This document shows, in pieces, positions 33,747-45,720 of a stretch of DNA of 64,000 nt. The translations under genes were made by a program, and so were the position numbers. Each line of letters opens with the position of its first letter. The stretch's first letter is position 1. This DNA is from Taudactylus pleione (taxonomy: Eukaryota > Chordata > Amphibia > Anura > Myobatrachidae), in the NCBI GenBank assembly GCA_031769625.1, contig JAUIMM010000484.1, forward strand, positions 2,604,001 to 2,668,000. The letters run 5' to 3'. The notes under the pieces were generated by a model. That model worked only from the letters and a program-made list of their open reading frames with translations. It made no database searches and was not told where the DNA came from.

Positions 33747-33960
33747 ATGCGCTAATTAGTTCGCTAATACAAGTCACAAGAGTAACTACTAAAAATGCGC
33801 TAATTAGTTCGCTAATACAAGTCACAAGAGTAACTACTAAAAATGCGCTAATTAGTTCGCTAATACAAGTCACAAGAGTAACTACTAAAAATTCGCTAAT
33901 TAGTTCGCTAATACAAGTCACAAGAGTAACTACTAAAAATGCGCTAATTAGTTTGCAAAT
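33747..33960. repeat. 48-bp repeat between the divergent Harbinger genes
   Basis: About four and a half near-identical units contain AAATGCGCTAATTAGTTCGC and TAATACAAGTCACAAGAGTA. GCGCTAATTAGTTCGC-type text is partly symmetrical (CTAATTAG). The position, between the 5' ends of two divergently transcribed genes, suggests a regulatory or protein-binding array. This is inference. Confidence 0.9.
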
Positions 33961-34403
33961 ACAAGATAAAAAATGGACTTACCAAGAGCAAATATATAAG
34001 ACGCAAAATCAAAAGGTCTTTTGGGTCGAAAATAAACAAAATCTAAAAAAGAAGAAATTATGGATCCAAAAATTACAAAAAATAAGAAACACAATGAAAC
34101 AACAATTGAACAAAAGTTAGACTTCACAAAACTTACCAAATCAAGAAACGAGGTCCAAAAAATATAAACCAACAAAGATAAAGGAAAAAAAAAACGCAAA
34201 TCTAACCAACAAACAAATCTCCAACCGCCAACTCCTTTCTACGCAATCAATAAACTCCAGCCAAGATAACCTCCAACAATCCAAAAACGCCACCTCGACT
34301 TGAGACACACCAAGCCATAAATAGTGTTTCGTTTCCCGCACAAATTAAGGAGGGATCATAGGGCCGCACAATCAATGATGCGGCCGCAAAATAAGGACGC
34401 ATG

Positions 34404-34411
34404 TATAAATA
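34404..34411 (+). promoter_or_regulatory. TATA box of SANT-like gene B
   Basis: TATAAATA is followed directly by CGTCACA, a CRE-like half site. The ATG of gene B is 53 bp downstream of the box, consistent with a leader of about 25-30 nt. Confidence 0.65.
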
Positions 34412-34463
34412 CGTCACAAAAAGACATTCAAATTCTGGTGTATTTCTTGTTTGGACCTCAGAC

Positions 34464-35749
34464 ATGGCGACAGACCAGGGAAAAAATGGCCAAGAGTCAG
34501 GCGGTAAGTCTTTCATGCATTTTGTATCAATGATTAATTTGAAACATAAGATTAGGCAAGTTGTGATTTTGTGAATTCTGTAAATTTACACAAATAGGTG
34601 AGGAGGATGACATGGAAGAGGCTGCTGGGCCCAGTATTCCGGCCAAAGCGGCCAAAAAAAAAAGGCAGCCACATTTCACAAGAAAGGAGATGGAGGTTTT
34701 GATCCAGAAGTGTGTGGACATCCTGCCACAGGCAGACAGGAATATGAGTCTAAGCCAGAAGTGGAGAATGTGGGAAGAGGTAGCCATTGCTGTCAATAGG
34801 GTGGGTGATTATGTCCGTCTAGCCCGGGATGTCAAACGGCGGTAAGTAACCCTTGCCCCCCCTAAAAACAAACCCCATTTTAAACCAAAGGATAATGGCT
34901 TCCATTTTTCCCCACAGATGGGGCGACTTCAAATATCGCCTAAAGCAAAAACTCGCGGACAGGGCTAGGCATGCAAGGGGGACAGGTGGGGGTCCCACCC
35001 CTGTGTCATTGGAGTTGACGGAATTAGAAGAGCTGGCACAGGGGTGTGTGCAGCCTGTGGAGGTGTTTGGCGTGTCCAACATGGATACGGACATGCCAGA
35101 CTTTGCGGCTCCTCATGTTGTCCCAGGTAAATCTTTGGATGTCATCAACTCTGAAATGTTATTGTGCCAATATGTAGATTGTAATGTGAGGCTTTTCTCT
35201 TTTTTCCTAACAGAGACACAGGCGGATGAGTCTGCTCCAGAGGGGAGCCTTGGCCGCCGAATTTCTGCTGGCTCTGCAGGGGAGGAACCAGTACATCCGG
35301 CTGAGGACCCTGCAGAAGCCAGTCCAGGACAATCCACCTCGCAGGCAGTGGCCCTCCTCACAGAACTCAATTTCAAATCGGATTCCCATACGGAGATTCT
35401 GCAGAGGATGGACGCCAGTCTGCTACGGGTGGCTGAGGCCCTGGAGCAAAATGCTGCGGCCAGCGTGACCATTGGTCAGGCCCTGGCGGAAAATACCAGG
35501 GCCAACATCCGCATCGCCAATGCCCTGGAGCAGCTCGTTCGCCAGCACATGGTGGAGCCGACCTCCCTTCCTGCCGGAACATCAGGATCCTCCACCTCTG
35601 GCACAACATCAGCCAATCCTCCAAATGTGCCTAGCCCTGTGCCTAGTCCAGAGGCCACAACATCTGCCTCTGGACAGGCCAGCCCGATGACATCCCGGAC
35701 CCGGTCTGGCGCCCCCCCTCCCCCATCCAAACGGGTGAAAAAACGGTGA
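34464..35749 (+). CDS. Harbinger Myb/SANT-like DNA-binding protein B
   Basis: Four exons are proposed: 34464-34503, 34598-34841, 34918-35126 and 35214-35749, giving 342 residues with GT-AG introns and consistent phases. Residues 27-34 are a basic stretch (KAAKKKRQ) that could be a nuclear signal. Residues 35-110 form the Myb/SANT-like domain (FTRKEMEVLIQKC, WRMWEEVAIAVN, VKRRWGDFKYRLKQKL), typical of the second Harbinger protein and of NAIF1-like host proteins. It is followed by an acidic/serine-rich linker, a probable amphipathic helix region (LLRVAEALEQNAA, IRIANALEQLV) and a proline/serine/threonine-rich tail ending in the basic SKRVKKR. Such proteins carry the transposase into the nucleus and bind the transposon ends. 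AATAAA follows at 35962. No disabling change was seen. Confidence 0.88.
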
Positions 35750-36769
35750 CAGCAATGGTGACTTTTCCCACAATCTTTCTGTGCTTGGCTCATATTCCTT
35801 TCTGGTCAAAACTTCCCTCTCCTTTCTTGTGAAATGTTTTTATTTTTTTGTTGTATGTTTATGTCAACAGTTATGTTGGGCCAATTTGTTTGATTTGGGA
35901 ACATATCTTTGGGCAAAAAAGATGTCCCCAAAATTGTAAAAATATTTTTTTTTGTTTGACCAATAAATTGGAAATTAAACAATGACATTGGATTGTGAAA
36001 TTATTGTACAAATGGGTTACATTTAATCCTGGGTCAAAAGGCAAAAACTTGGCCAAAACAATAAAAAAAAAAAAGGGCTCTTTCAGGAACGTTTAAAAAT
36101 TCTTATAATTCGGCAAATTCAAGAGGCACAAATAAAATGGTGCGAAACTGAAAACATGATGACATTATTGTTACAATAGGCCCTAACCACCAAATTGCTG
36201 CCCAAATAACCCCCCCCAAATGTACGCAAATTGATTGTGTCATCCTGACATTAGCAGCTCTGAGTTCCACCTGCGTACGGTTTTGTGCTATCCCAAAAAA
36301 CTGATTTCAAAACACATACCAAGCCGGTTCTCAATCCAACACTAATTGCTTTTCTGCCCTCCCGCGATTAATCGCAACAACATCATGGAGAAGGCCATCG
36401 CCAATGTGGTCGAGTAATCCAGACCCTAAGCTGTGCGAGCATTTGGAAGGGAAAGAGGATCATCCAGTGACGTAGGAGTCGGTCCGTACACATTTTACGC
36501 TCGCATCTGCTAATGTATGTACGCCCCAAAAACGCCTCGCCACGCCTGCGTTTTTCCATCTCCACCCTCGTCAACACCCTAAAACGCCCTGTTCTGTCAA
36601 TCACATTTGACATGTCACTTCCTGTACGCTATTTTAGGAACGAGTCCAAAAAAACTCGCAATCTGCAGTACACACATGCGCAGTGTTACACCGACGCATG
36701 CGCGGTTATTCAACATCGGAACGCAACGAGCGTACTGCTGTTAACGAGCGGCTCTGAATGAGGGCCAAA

Positions 36770-37635
<866 letters not shown>

Positions 37636-37744
37636 TTATGGTAGCTGCAATACAAATCTCTCATCCATGATCCTTTTGCCCTTCCCAGCACATCCCAGTG
37701 GCCGAGCCCCCATCCAGCTGCATAGCAGCAGGAGTGGGGGTTGT

Positions 37745-37980
37745 GGGGACACTGGTGAGATGCGGGGGGCAGAAGTGAGAAGTAGGGGGCTGTGGTGTGA
37801 TGCAGGGGGCTGTGGTATGATGCAGGGGGCTGTGGTAAGAAGCAGGAGTAAGAAGCAGGGACCTGTGGTGAGATGCAATGGTTGAAATATACAGTAGGAT
37901 GCAGTGGTGAAATGCAGGGGGCAGTAGTGAGAAGCAGAAGGCTGTTGTGAGATGCAGGGGGCTGTGGCGAGATTAAATTG
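37745..37980. repeat. GATGCAGGGGGCTGTGG minisatellite
   Basis: Imperfect units of about 17-22 bp with GATGCAGGGGGCTGTGGT or GAAGCAGG variants, about ten copies. Confidence 0.75.
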
Positions 37981-37989
37981 CTCCCAGGT

Positions 37990-38765
37990 GAAGCCGGGTC
38001 GGGTCACTTGTATATACATATAATAGTAATGGACTCGGTATGGAGGGTTTCTCCATCATACCCCCTCCCTGTCCTGCATCTATTGCTCCAACTGTAGCTC
38101 TGCAGTGCACCCCTCCTCTTTTATGCTCCATCCGACACCCCTTCCCCTGCCTTGTCCTGTTGCTTTACTTAATACTTACCCAGTTACTGGTGCCAAGCAG
38201 GTTCTCCGTCTCTCCTATCTCTGTCCTGTCTCCCTAGCAGTGAGAGCAGGGGCCACTCCCACTGCACATGCATGTTGGAGATGGGACAAACCTTACAGCA
38301 TTATTTTATATATATAATTAAATGTGGTGCACCACAGGAAAAATACAATAGTTATTCTGTCCAGCCTTTTGCAACCTCCTTGGATAGAGGATGGCTGGAT
38401 ATGGTTGTTATGTTTCAATATGAAGGTGTAGAAGCGAAACCAATAAAATTATAATAAAATTAAATACTGTAGGACAAAATAAAGGAGGTGTATTTGCATA
38501 AAAAAGTGAGTTTAGGTTAATTTTTAATGTACTTACTACGGAAAAGCACTTAGGAACCTATTTATTGATTAATATTTGTGGGATATTTGAGGGACCACAG
38601 CAAATATCAGAGATGCAGGATTTGCTTTGGTGCCCTATTTTTATTTGCAAAAGCAGCCCCCATAGAAGCCTAAGAAGGCTACTTATTTGCCAAAGACTAG
38701 TAACTGTGACGTAACACCTATTGTGAGCATATTAGCATGATATTTCTCACTTGCTATATAAATCA
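37990..38765. other. Unassigned intergenic sequence
   Basis: No supported gene was found; short frames only. Confidence 0.4.
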
Positions 38766-38769
38766 CAGC

Positions 38770-40440
38770 AAGAGATCCTTTTCCACTAGCTCATGGATGA
38801 AGTGGTGTCTAATTTCAATGTGCTTGGTGCTATAGGACAGATCAATTGCACTTTTATGTGAAACTTAATTTTGATGGAGTCATTTGAAGTGTAAAGCTTT
38901 CTTGTATGATTCTGTGAGCGCCATGTACTCTGCCTCAGTGGTGGATAGGGCTACAGTGGGTTGTTTCCTTCTTGACTAACTTACTGATGCGCCTGCCAGT
39001 AGATCATCCCCATCTATTCCCCAATTGGCATAAAAGAATATTTTGAGTGTAGAATTTCCACATTTGGTGAATGCTAAATTCAAGGAAGATTAACCTTTTA
39101 GGCATTTTAGGATTATTTTAACTGATTTCCAATGTTGTTTGCCAGGATTAATAGCAATTTGGCTTAGTCATCTTATTGCATGCGTGATGTCAGGGCGAGT
39201 TCTTCCAACACTTGCGTACATTGAATGTCCAATAGTGTTCTGTTAAGGAATTTATCTCATGTCTTCTATTTCCTCTTCGCTAATTGTTGGCATGGTTTTG
39301 GTTAGTTTGATGTCTTTGTCAATGGGATTACTTATTGGTTTAGTGTCTGACATACTATACTTTGTTAGAATACATTCAAAATAGGTTTGATTCCTTTCTT
39401 TAGTTCTTGTGAAATTCTCAAGCATAGCAATTAGTGTGCAGGGCTAGATCTTTCAACTTTCTTGAACTTTTGTCCCAACAGCTGCTTGACATCTGTAATG
39501 TGCTGCTCTTGGCCTGCTTTGTGGTCACTTGGGGCTCTATTTATTAACATTATTTGTACTAAAATAAAGTGAAAAATGGTGCTTTCACACCCTTTTCACA
39601 TTATTTTAGTATCACCTAAAGTTACTAAAGGGCAATTGGAGTAGAATTCGTAAAATTCTACTCCAACCCCTAATTATCACTTATTTTTTGTAAGCAGATC
39701 TCATTTCCCATAATTGTAATGGGAAATTTGATCTGGCCAAAGTTACTAAAAATAAATTGTGAAAAAATACCGGGGATAGCCTTGTAATAATAACGCCACC
39801 TGGAGGTGGCGTTATCCAGGGTCTTCCCCGGTTACCGGACTCCTGCTCTGCTTTAACAGGCAGAGCAGAGCACAGAACCGGCCCCAGTGATCAGCTGTGT
39901 GGTCTAAACAGACCACACACTGATACACTGTAAAAATAAGGAAAAAACATTTGTAAAAAAAAATACTTACCAGAGTCCAGAGACCGGAGATCCGTGCTAC
40001 GGTGATTTCCTCCCTCCGGTATTTTTTGAGAAAATACCATGATAATTCTGCGGAGGGGATTCGCAGGGACAGAACTTTATCACAAGCTCTGTCCCTGCAA
40101 GGGATTTTTAGTAAATCCTTGTAATATTGGCTGAATTCGCAATGCAAATTCAGTCTGTAATATCACCCTACAATCTGCATTCAAAATGCAGATTGTAGTA
40201 AATAGAGCCCTTAGTCTTTAAACTAAAGTCCATGTATTGTTGTCATTGAGCGATGTCGTCTCTTTGCCTATTGCTGATTTCCACTCATACCAGTCGTTAC
40301 TTGACTTTGCTTCCTGGATATTTTGGGGGTCACTGAATCTGATATTTGCAAACTCCTCAATATCTTTTAGGTTGTTTTTCACTATTTGATCTTGCAGAAG
40401 TTCTGTGATTGGATGCCAATCTGCAAATTTTGTTCCAGCT
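38770..40440 (-). pseudogene. Ty1/copia pol relic (reverse transcriptase and RNase H)
   Basis: Read on the minus strand, 40435-40220 encodes the start of a copia reverse transcriptase (SDPQNIQEAKSSNDWYEWKS followed by NNTWTLV). After the inserted MITE (39532-40210), 39531-38775 encodes later blocks: YFECILTKYSMSD, IGHSMYASVGRTRPDITHAI, NPGKQHWKSVKIILKCLKG, YANWG, then the RNase H signature STTEAEYMAL and KHIEIRHHFIHEL. Stops and frameshifts are scattered and the central reverse transcriptase part with the catalytic YVDD-type motif is absent. It is therefore an old, non-functional fragment. No LTRs were found. Confidence 0.85.
39532..40210 (-). mobile_element. MITE inside the copia relic, 679 bp
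   Basis: The ends GGGCTCTATTTATTAA and the complement of TAGTAAATAGAGCCC form the inverted repeat. The flanks TTG and TTA suggest a 3-bp, Harbinger-type duplication with one change. It splits the copia reverse transcriptase and so is younger. No protein was recognised inside; a 111-codon minus frame is not similar to anything I know. Confidence 0.75.
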
Positions 40441-42213
40441 TTGTTTTAAGTGCTGCTCTCTCTTTACTTAATTTGCTTTTTTCTCTTAGAATCCCAGAGA
40501 CAGTATCAAAGCATGATGCATGTCATGGATTTGGGATATAGCTTATGTATTTTCTTCCTTGGGAAACAGTATGTACATATGCAATGCACCCAGGGCTCAC
40601 AACATAAATCATGGGGCCCATTACACCCATTTTTTTAGGGGCCCTCCATCCCCGGGTCCCTGGCATGTACAGGCCAGTTGTTTGAGAGTCTGCATGTGGC
40701 TTCCCTGGGGAACCTCTGAGCCGCCACAGTGTCCCTCCATGCCCCCACAGTGGGGGAGATGTATGAAGGGGCGATATGAGGGAGGGGCTTGGGTTTATTG
40801 CAGTGCACAGATTGTACAGCCATACTCACAGTAACACCAGTAGGTAGCGGAGATGGAGCAAAGCATTCAGCAGACCAGCCAGTCTTGTATGGAAAAAGGC
40901 AATATGCAGGATATTATAGGGTCACAGTGGAGCTGACTATGGCACTCAAACACAGTGGCAAGATGGAGCTGCGCATGCTCAGATGACCTAATGGCAGCCA
41001 TCTTGGTAAAGGACAGATGCTTCATTAAAGGAGCATCATGGAGATAGTGCAGTAGTGCATTCCATATATCAATAGTTTGTACTTGTGTCTTTTGATGCAA
41101 CCACTGTGCCAAGAACAATCAGCCTTAAATAGCATTGCAAGCTCAAGATGTTTGTGTTACTAATTTTTACTAATAGATGTTACAATTTTATGGCAAGATT
41201 ATATTTGTGCCTCTGTCATAATGAGCAGTCAGTCTACGTCATCTCACGTCAGCATTTCCTACAAATACAGATAAATGATCCTATGCCTCACTGGATGCAA
41301 ACAATACATTTTACCTGTCAGTGGTAATAGCTTTCATTTTTGCTTGGATGATCTTCCTTTTATATTTTGCACTTAAGCAGATTATATGCCTTGTATACTT
41401 ATTACAAAGAGCACAGTGCTATCATTCACTGCAGGCAAGAAAGCGACCAGCTACATGTCTAGACCATCTCATTACTCATGGTCTTCATGAATGTTTTTCC
41501 CTAGCAGTAGATGAGAAGAAAAACATGGTGAAAAAATAGAATATAACCCAGCAAAAGAAAATATATTATTTAAACTAATTTTATATATATTTATATACAC
41601 AGTATATATTAATCATTGTTTCTCATATCTATATATAGTATCAATGGCAGTTATATATATCTATGTTGGTTTTTTTAAACACAGAGAACATTTGGTGAAG
41701 TTTCACCACCAAGGCCATAAATTGGAATGGGTGAACGGTGCTGCTGCCCATGTTGCAGACCTTAGGGGGCATCACAGTCGCTGCCCCATGGCACTGTATT
41801 TGGCATGCAGGGTGCCTTGAATGTAATATATGGGAAAGGTGTCCTAGACTGCACACCCTGAATATATATATAATGGGAGGTGCTACCTGTTGAGACTGTT
41901 AATGCAGACACACACAAAAAAAAGACAAATCACAGATGCACAAGTCTAAATTACTAATTATATATATATAAATACATTTTGCAATAACATTTTTGCAATA
42001 AATAGAGGTTTTTAGCATAATCATTGCCAAGGTTATGGGCCTACCCACCATATCCAGGTAACCTCTGTAGGGTAGGTCCCTAACATACAAGGGTTCGAAT
42101 CCAGGGTGCAGGACACCCCCAAACCAGCCCAGCCGAGCCACCCCAGGGCATCACTCTAATGAGAAAGGTGAAGTGAAAAGTAAGATAGGTAATAGTAGCT
42201 ACAGCTGCATGTA
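40441..42213. other. Unassigned intergenic sequence
   Basis: No gene was recognised. A GGTTCGAATCC box-B-like motif at about 42093 has no partner box A or cloverleaf. The segment 41820-41895 recurs at 42583-42655 in the same orientation. Confidence 0.4.
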
Positions 42214-42441
42214 TAGAGTAGAAAAGTGAAATTACATATATAATAAACAAACAGTAAAAGTGTTAAAACTGCAAAAAAGGGAAATGTGTTATAATGCAAT
42301 GCCCTGAAGCAGACCAACCAAAGCAATCCAGGGGACCCACGCCCCAAAAATCAACCCAAAGCTGCACTTTTTTAGCACATTTTTATACTTTTACTGTTTG
42401 TTTATTATATATGTAATTTCAATTTTCTACTCTATACAATT
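42214..42441. repeat. Inverted repeat, about 60-bp arms
   Basis: TATAGAGTAGAAAAGTGAAATTACATATA-type text at 42214-42278 recurs as its complement at 42377-42441, both including AATAAACAAACAGTAAAAGT. The 100-bp spacer is unrelated. The arms are nearly identical. Confidence 0.85.
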
Positions 42442-42631
42442 CATAGTATATCAATTGTAGGACTTACCTATACAAGTGTGCATTCACAATGCCAGACTCC
42501 ATGCTCTAAACCAATGAGGGCGGGGTGCTAGTCCAGGCTGAAGGTGTCTCATGCCTTCAGGTGTGCAAAGAAGCACAGTAAATGGAATATATGGGAAAGG
42601 GGTCCTAGACTGCACATCCTGAATATATATA

Positions 42632-42850
42632 ATGGGAGGTGCTACCTCTTCAATCAAGAAGGTATTAACTTTAGTAGACCAAAGCACACCACAAGTGGCG
42701 AGACATTTTAAGGAATATGGTCACTGTATGAATAAATTAAGTTTCATGCCGTTGGATCAAATTAAACCCCTTAAGAGAAGAGGAGATCCAGGCAAAAGAC
42801 TGCTGCTGGGGATCTTGCATCCATTTGGTCTCAATGAATATTTATCATAT
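42632..42850 (+). pseudogene. Penelope-like element endonuclease fragment
   Basis: The frame encodes TPQVARHFKEYGHCMNKLSF, then PLDQIKPLKRRGDPGKRLL and HPFGLNEYL. This order (ARHF.E..H, RRGGD/RRGDP..LL, GLN) resembles the C-terminal GIY-YIG endonuclease end of Penelope-like retroelements, in my recollection of the family. The N-terminal reverse transcriptase and the GIY-YIG residues themselves are not in this window segment, and a stop follows at 42865. The fragment is truncated and non-functional. Confidence 0.7.
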
Positions 42851-42865
42851 TATGTATTTCTATGA

Positions 42866-43620
42866 TGAAGAGATGTGGTTTATACTGCCAATGATTTCAG
42901 TGTTTTATGTGGCATTTCATTCAAGAGAGTGTGATCTATACACTCTTATCTGATTGTATGTTGGGCTGCTTATCCTCATTAAATTATATACTTTATACAT
43001 TTGTTAAATTGTTTTGTTTTTTGTTGTATGGAGCTGTTTTCTTTCTTTTTTTCATTTATTTATTTTTTATGCGGTTGGTTCTTTTTTTATTAAGATATTG
43101 AACAAGGTTATGTTTCGTCCTTTATGGAGATTCCTTTTCCTGCTTGCTTGAGTTTATATTTTCCTTTTGTTCATGTTGTATTTAGGGTATGATTGGTGTC
43201 AGATAGACCTCATACTGACCACTGTGCCAATTCTAGTTCTCTTGCTGACACATAAATGGTGTGTTTACATCTAGAGCTTTTAAGTTACCTTGACAACCAG
43301 CTACTATCTGACGCAGTGACAGCGTTGTGCGGCCCCGTTGACTGGATGACGTCGGATGCTGTTGCCATGCTATGGTAAACCCTCCATGCTTTCCCTGGCC
43401 GGTCAGCTGACAGCGCAGATTGGGCGCTGTTGATTGGTAAGTGGAGAGCGGTGAATGACCCGGCCCTGCCAGGCAGACCGGATGTGTCTCAGAGAGGGGA
43501 CACTTCCGGAACGCAGGTCCAGGCGGTCAGCATGGTGTTATACATGTAAGTGGTCAGCCTTTGTTCTATCTTTTGTCACCAATCCCCCTATTTTACTGGT
43601 GTCCTTTTATTATGCTCACG
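42866..43620. other. Probable Penelope-like 3' region, non-coding
   Basis: T-rich sequence to about 43130 is followed by mixed sequence up to the hammerhead-like motif. A GATGACGTC-type stretch lies near 43345. Assignment to the same element rests only on position. Confidence 0.35.
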
Positions 43621-43662
43621 CTCTTGATGAAGGTGGTTTACACCGAAACGGCCGTCGGGCCA
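43621..43662 (+). ncRNA. Hammerhead-ribozyme-like motif, probably inactive
   Basis: GATGA (43626), stem II GGTG...CACC (43632-43644), GAAA (43645) and a self-complementary ACGGCCGT ending at a GTC site (43654-43656) follow the order of hammerhead cores described in Penelope-like elements. The conserved CU before GATGA is TT here, and no convincing stem I was found, so catalysis is unlikely. Confidence 0.35.
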
Positions 43663-43934
43663 GGGGCAATGCTTTCATGGTGCATGATGTCACAGGGTTG
43701 CTGCTAAGTATATGTGCCTTTACTATATATGTGACATGTGAATATGTCTACTCTATTTGAAGATGAAACTGATGATGCTATTTAAATACAGATTAAATTT
43801 TCTTCATTCATTCTAATGGTGGTGTGCTGGTCTCTTGCTTGCTTCATTTGAAGCATACAACTGGTATATGAACATATGTTATTACAGCACCTGATTCTTC
43901 ACTACAAGTGTGTGCGATTTCTCAAGTCTTTATA

Positions 43935-44016
43935 TATATATATATACACAGAACTATTTTTCAGAAAATATAAGCTCAGGAACTGTGGGTGGAGCTATAA
44001 AAACAATTATATGTAC

Positions 44017-44056
<40 letters not shown>

Positions 44057-44220
44057 GTATTTAGAAAATAAAGCACTGAAATGGGCCTTTACAATAAAGA
44101 GAATACATTTTGACCCAGCACAGTTGATGAGAGGTTCCTGCCTGTTCCTGCTGCGAAATAGCACTATATATCTGCCTATCGATCGATCTATCGATCTATC
44201 TATTTATGTATCTATCTATA

Positions 44221-44254
<34 letters not shown>

Positions 44255-44255
44255 G
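43935..44255. repeat. TA and ATCT microsatellites
   Basis: TA runs at about 43933-43946 and 44015-44056, and a GATC/CTAT tetranucleotide tract at 44176-44252. Confidence 0.9.
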
Positions 44256-44259
44256 TAAC

Positions 44260-45610
44260 AATATATATTATTGATTTTAAGTAAATGTAATTTATGTGCT
44301 ACACCTGGTGTAGCTATGTTACTCTTATCACTGAGGACTCTAAAGTATAATAATGAAGTGCAGATTAATTTTTTTTCTAGATGTGAAGAAGTCAGGTATA
44401 AAATTAACTTTGATTCTAAACACACAGATAGCCATCATCATGGCTCTGCTCACTGCTGAAGACGTAGATGGGATGCGGGAGTGTTGTGTTGAATTTGCCA
44501 TTAAACCTTTTAATACATTCCTGCCTATAAACCTCTAAGATTCACCTGCCTAGAACCTCTAAGACAAAACCTGCCTATACCTTCTGAAACCACAAGATGT
44601 CGCTAATTAGCGCTGTGTTTGATTATACCATTAATGGAATACTGAGACAGTTGAATAGCGGTCCAAAGCGCTAAAGATTATTATTCAGGTAAAAGTACAG
44701 ATGTTACAACGCTATGATCTAATAATGAGCGCAAATAAATTGTACAAACATTAGGTCATAAGGTACAGTTAAAATACATGAAATGGTTATTAAAGATCAA
44801 AATACAATGAGCAATATGAGACAGAGAGACAGAGAGAGAAAGAGAGAGAAAAAGAGACACATCAAAATACAATGAGAGAGATATCAATGTCTGCTGGGAG
44901 CACATGTTCAAGATGGCTGGTGATGGTGTGTGTGTGTGTGTTTGTGTTTGTGTGTGAGGGGGGGGTTAGGAATGCTTCCTGCCCTATTGTCCAAACCGCA
45001 TGGTCTACAAACAAACTCCATTATGAAGCTACCTCATTGAAATCTCCCATAATGCCATAGTTAATTAAATATGCAAGCTGGATATCATATGCCAACACAT
45101 CAGGCAAACACTGCACCATTTAATATTCCAACATGTACAACACAAGCTGATTCCAATATACAACAATACCATCCTACCACAGACCTCATCCAGTACCCAC
45201 TAGACCGTGGGGGGGGGGGGGAAGGGCTGAAACACATGCTCTTCCTTTGTTTGCAAGCCTCATGATCCCTAGGCAAACTCCAATTTGAAAACTCACATTA
45301 AGTTGTAACTCTGTAAATCATCCATCCATCAATGATCATAATTATAATAAAGACAATATACCTATCTGACCCATACAACACAATAACTGGGTAGAATTAT
45401 AATTTCCTTTGTTCACCCCACATGGAAGTAGCCATCTCTAATAAACTGCAGACAATATACCTATCTGACCCACACGGCAATTACTTATGACCATTCAAAG
45501 CTGTTATTAATTCAACTTCCATAATATATAACTGATACCACCCTATGATTACATTCATGAGTACACAACACATACCAAGCCTATCTCTCCCAAGCAGAGA
45601 TATTGTTCAA
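44260..45610. other. Unassigned AT-rich sequence
   Basis: It includes a GAGA-rich tract at 44818-44880, a TG tract near 44928 and a doubled ACAATATACCTATCTGACCC segment (45353 and 45451). No gene was recognised. Confidence 0.4.
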
Positions 45611-45612
45611 GC

Positions 45613-45720
45613 ACATGGCAAGGCCCTAACACAGAACACATGGGAAGGCCCTAACACAGAGCACATGGGAAGGCCCTAACACAGAACACATGGGAAGGCC
45701 CTAACACAGAACACATGGGA
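45613..45720. repeat. 25-bp tandem repeat, four to five copies
   Basis: Units of CACATGGGAAGGCCCTAACA followed by CAGAA, nearly identical. Confidence 0.9.

Larger units (their letters stand above)
29525..36766. mobile_element. Harbinger (PIF) transposon, 7.2 kb, three genes
   Basis: The ends GGCCCTCATTCAGA and TCTGAATGAGGGCC form a perfect 14-bp terminal repeat, flanked by AAA on both sides (29522-29524, 36767-36769). Inside are a Myb/SANT-like gene on plus (30168-31450), a HARBI1-like DDE transposase on minus (32270-33520), a 48-bp tandem repeat in the divergent intergenic region, and a second Myb/SANT-like gene on plus (34464-35749). All proposed introns have GT-AG ends and consistent phase. 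Known Harbinger elements usually carry one transposase and one SANT gene. The extra gene is the unusual part. Confidence 0.95.

Noticed and set aside
35113..35793. Minus-strand frames of 105-119 codons opposite SANT-like gene B
   Set aside because: Shadows of the exon 4 coding sequence; the plus strand has the domain and splice signals.
42060..42125. Possible tRNA gene or SINE head (GGTTCGAATCC)
   Set aside because: Only a box-B-like motif; no box A at the expected distance and no cloverleaf could be drawn.
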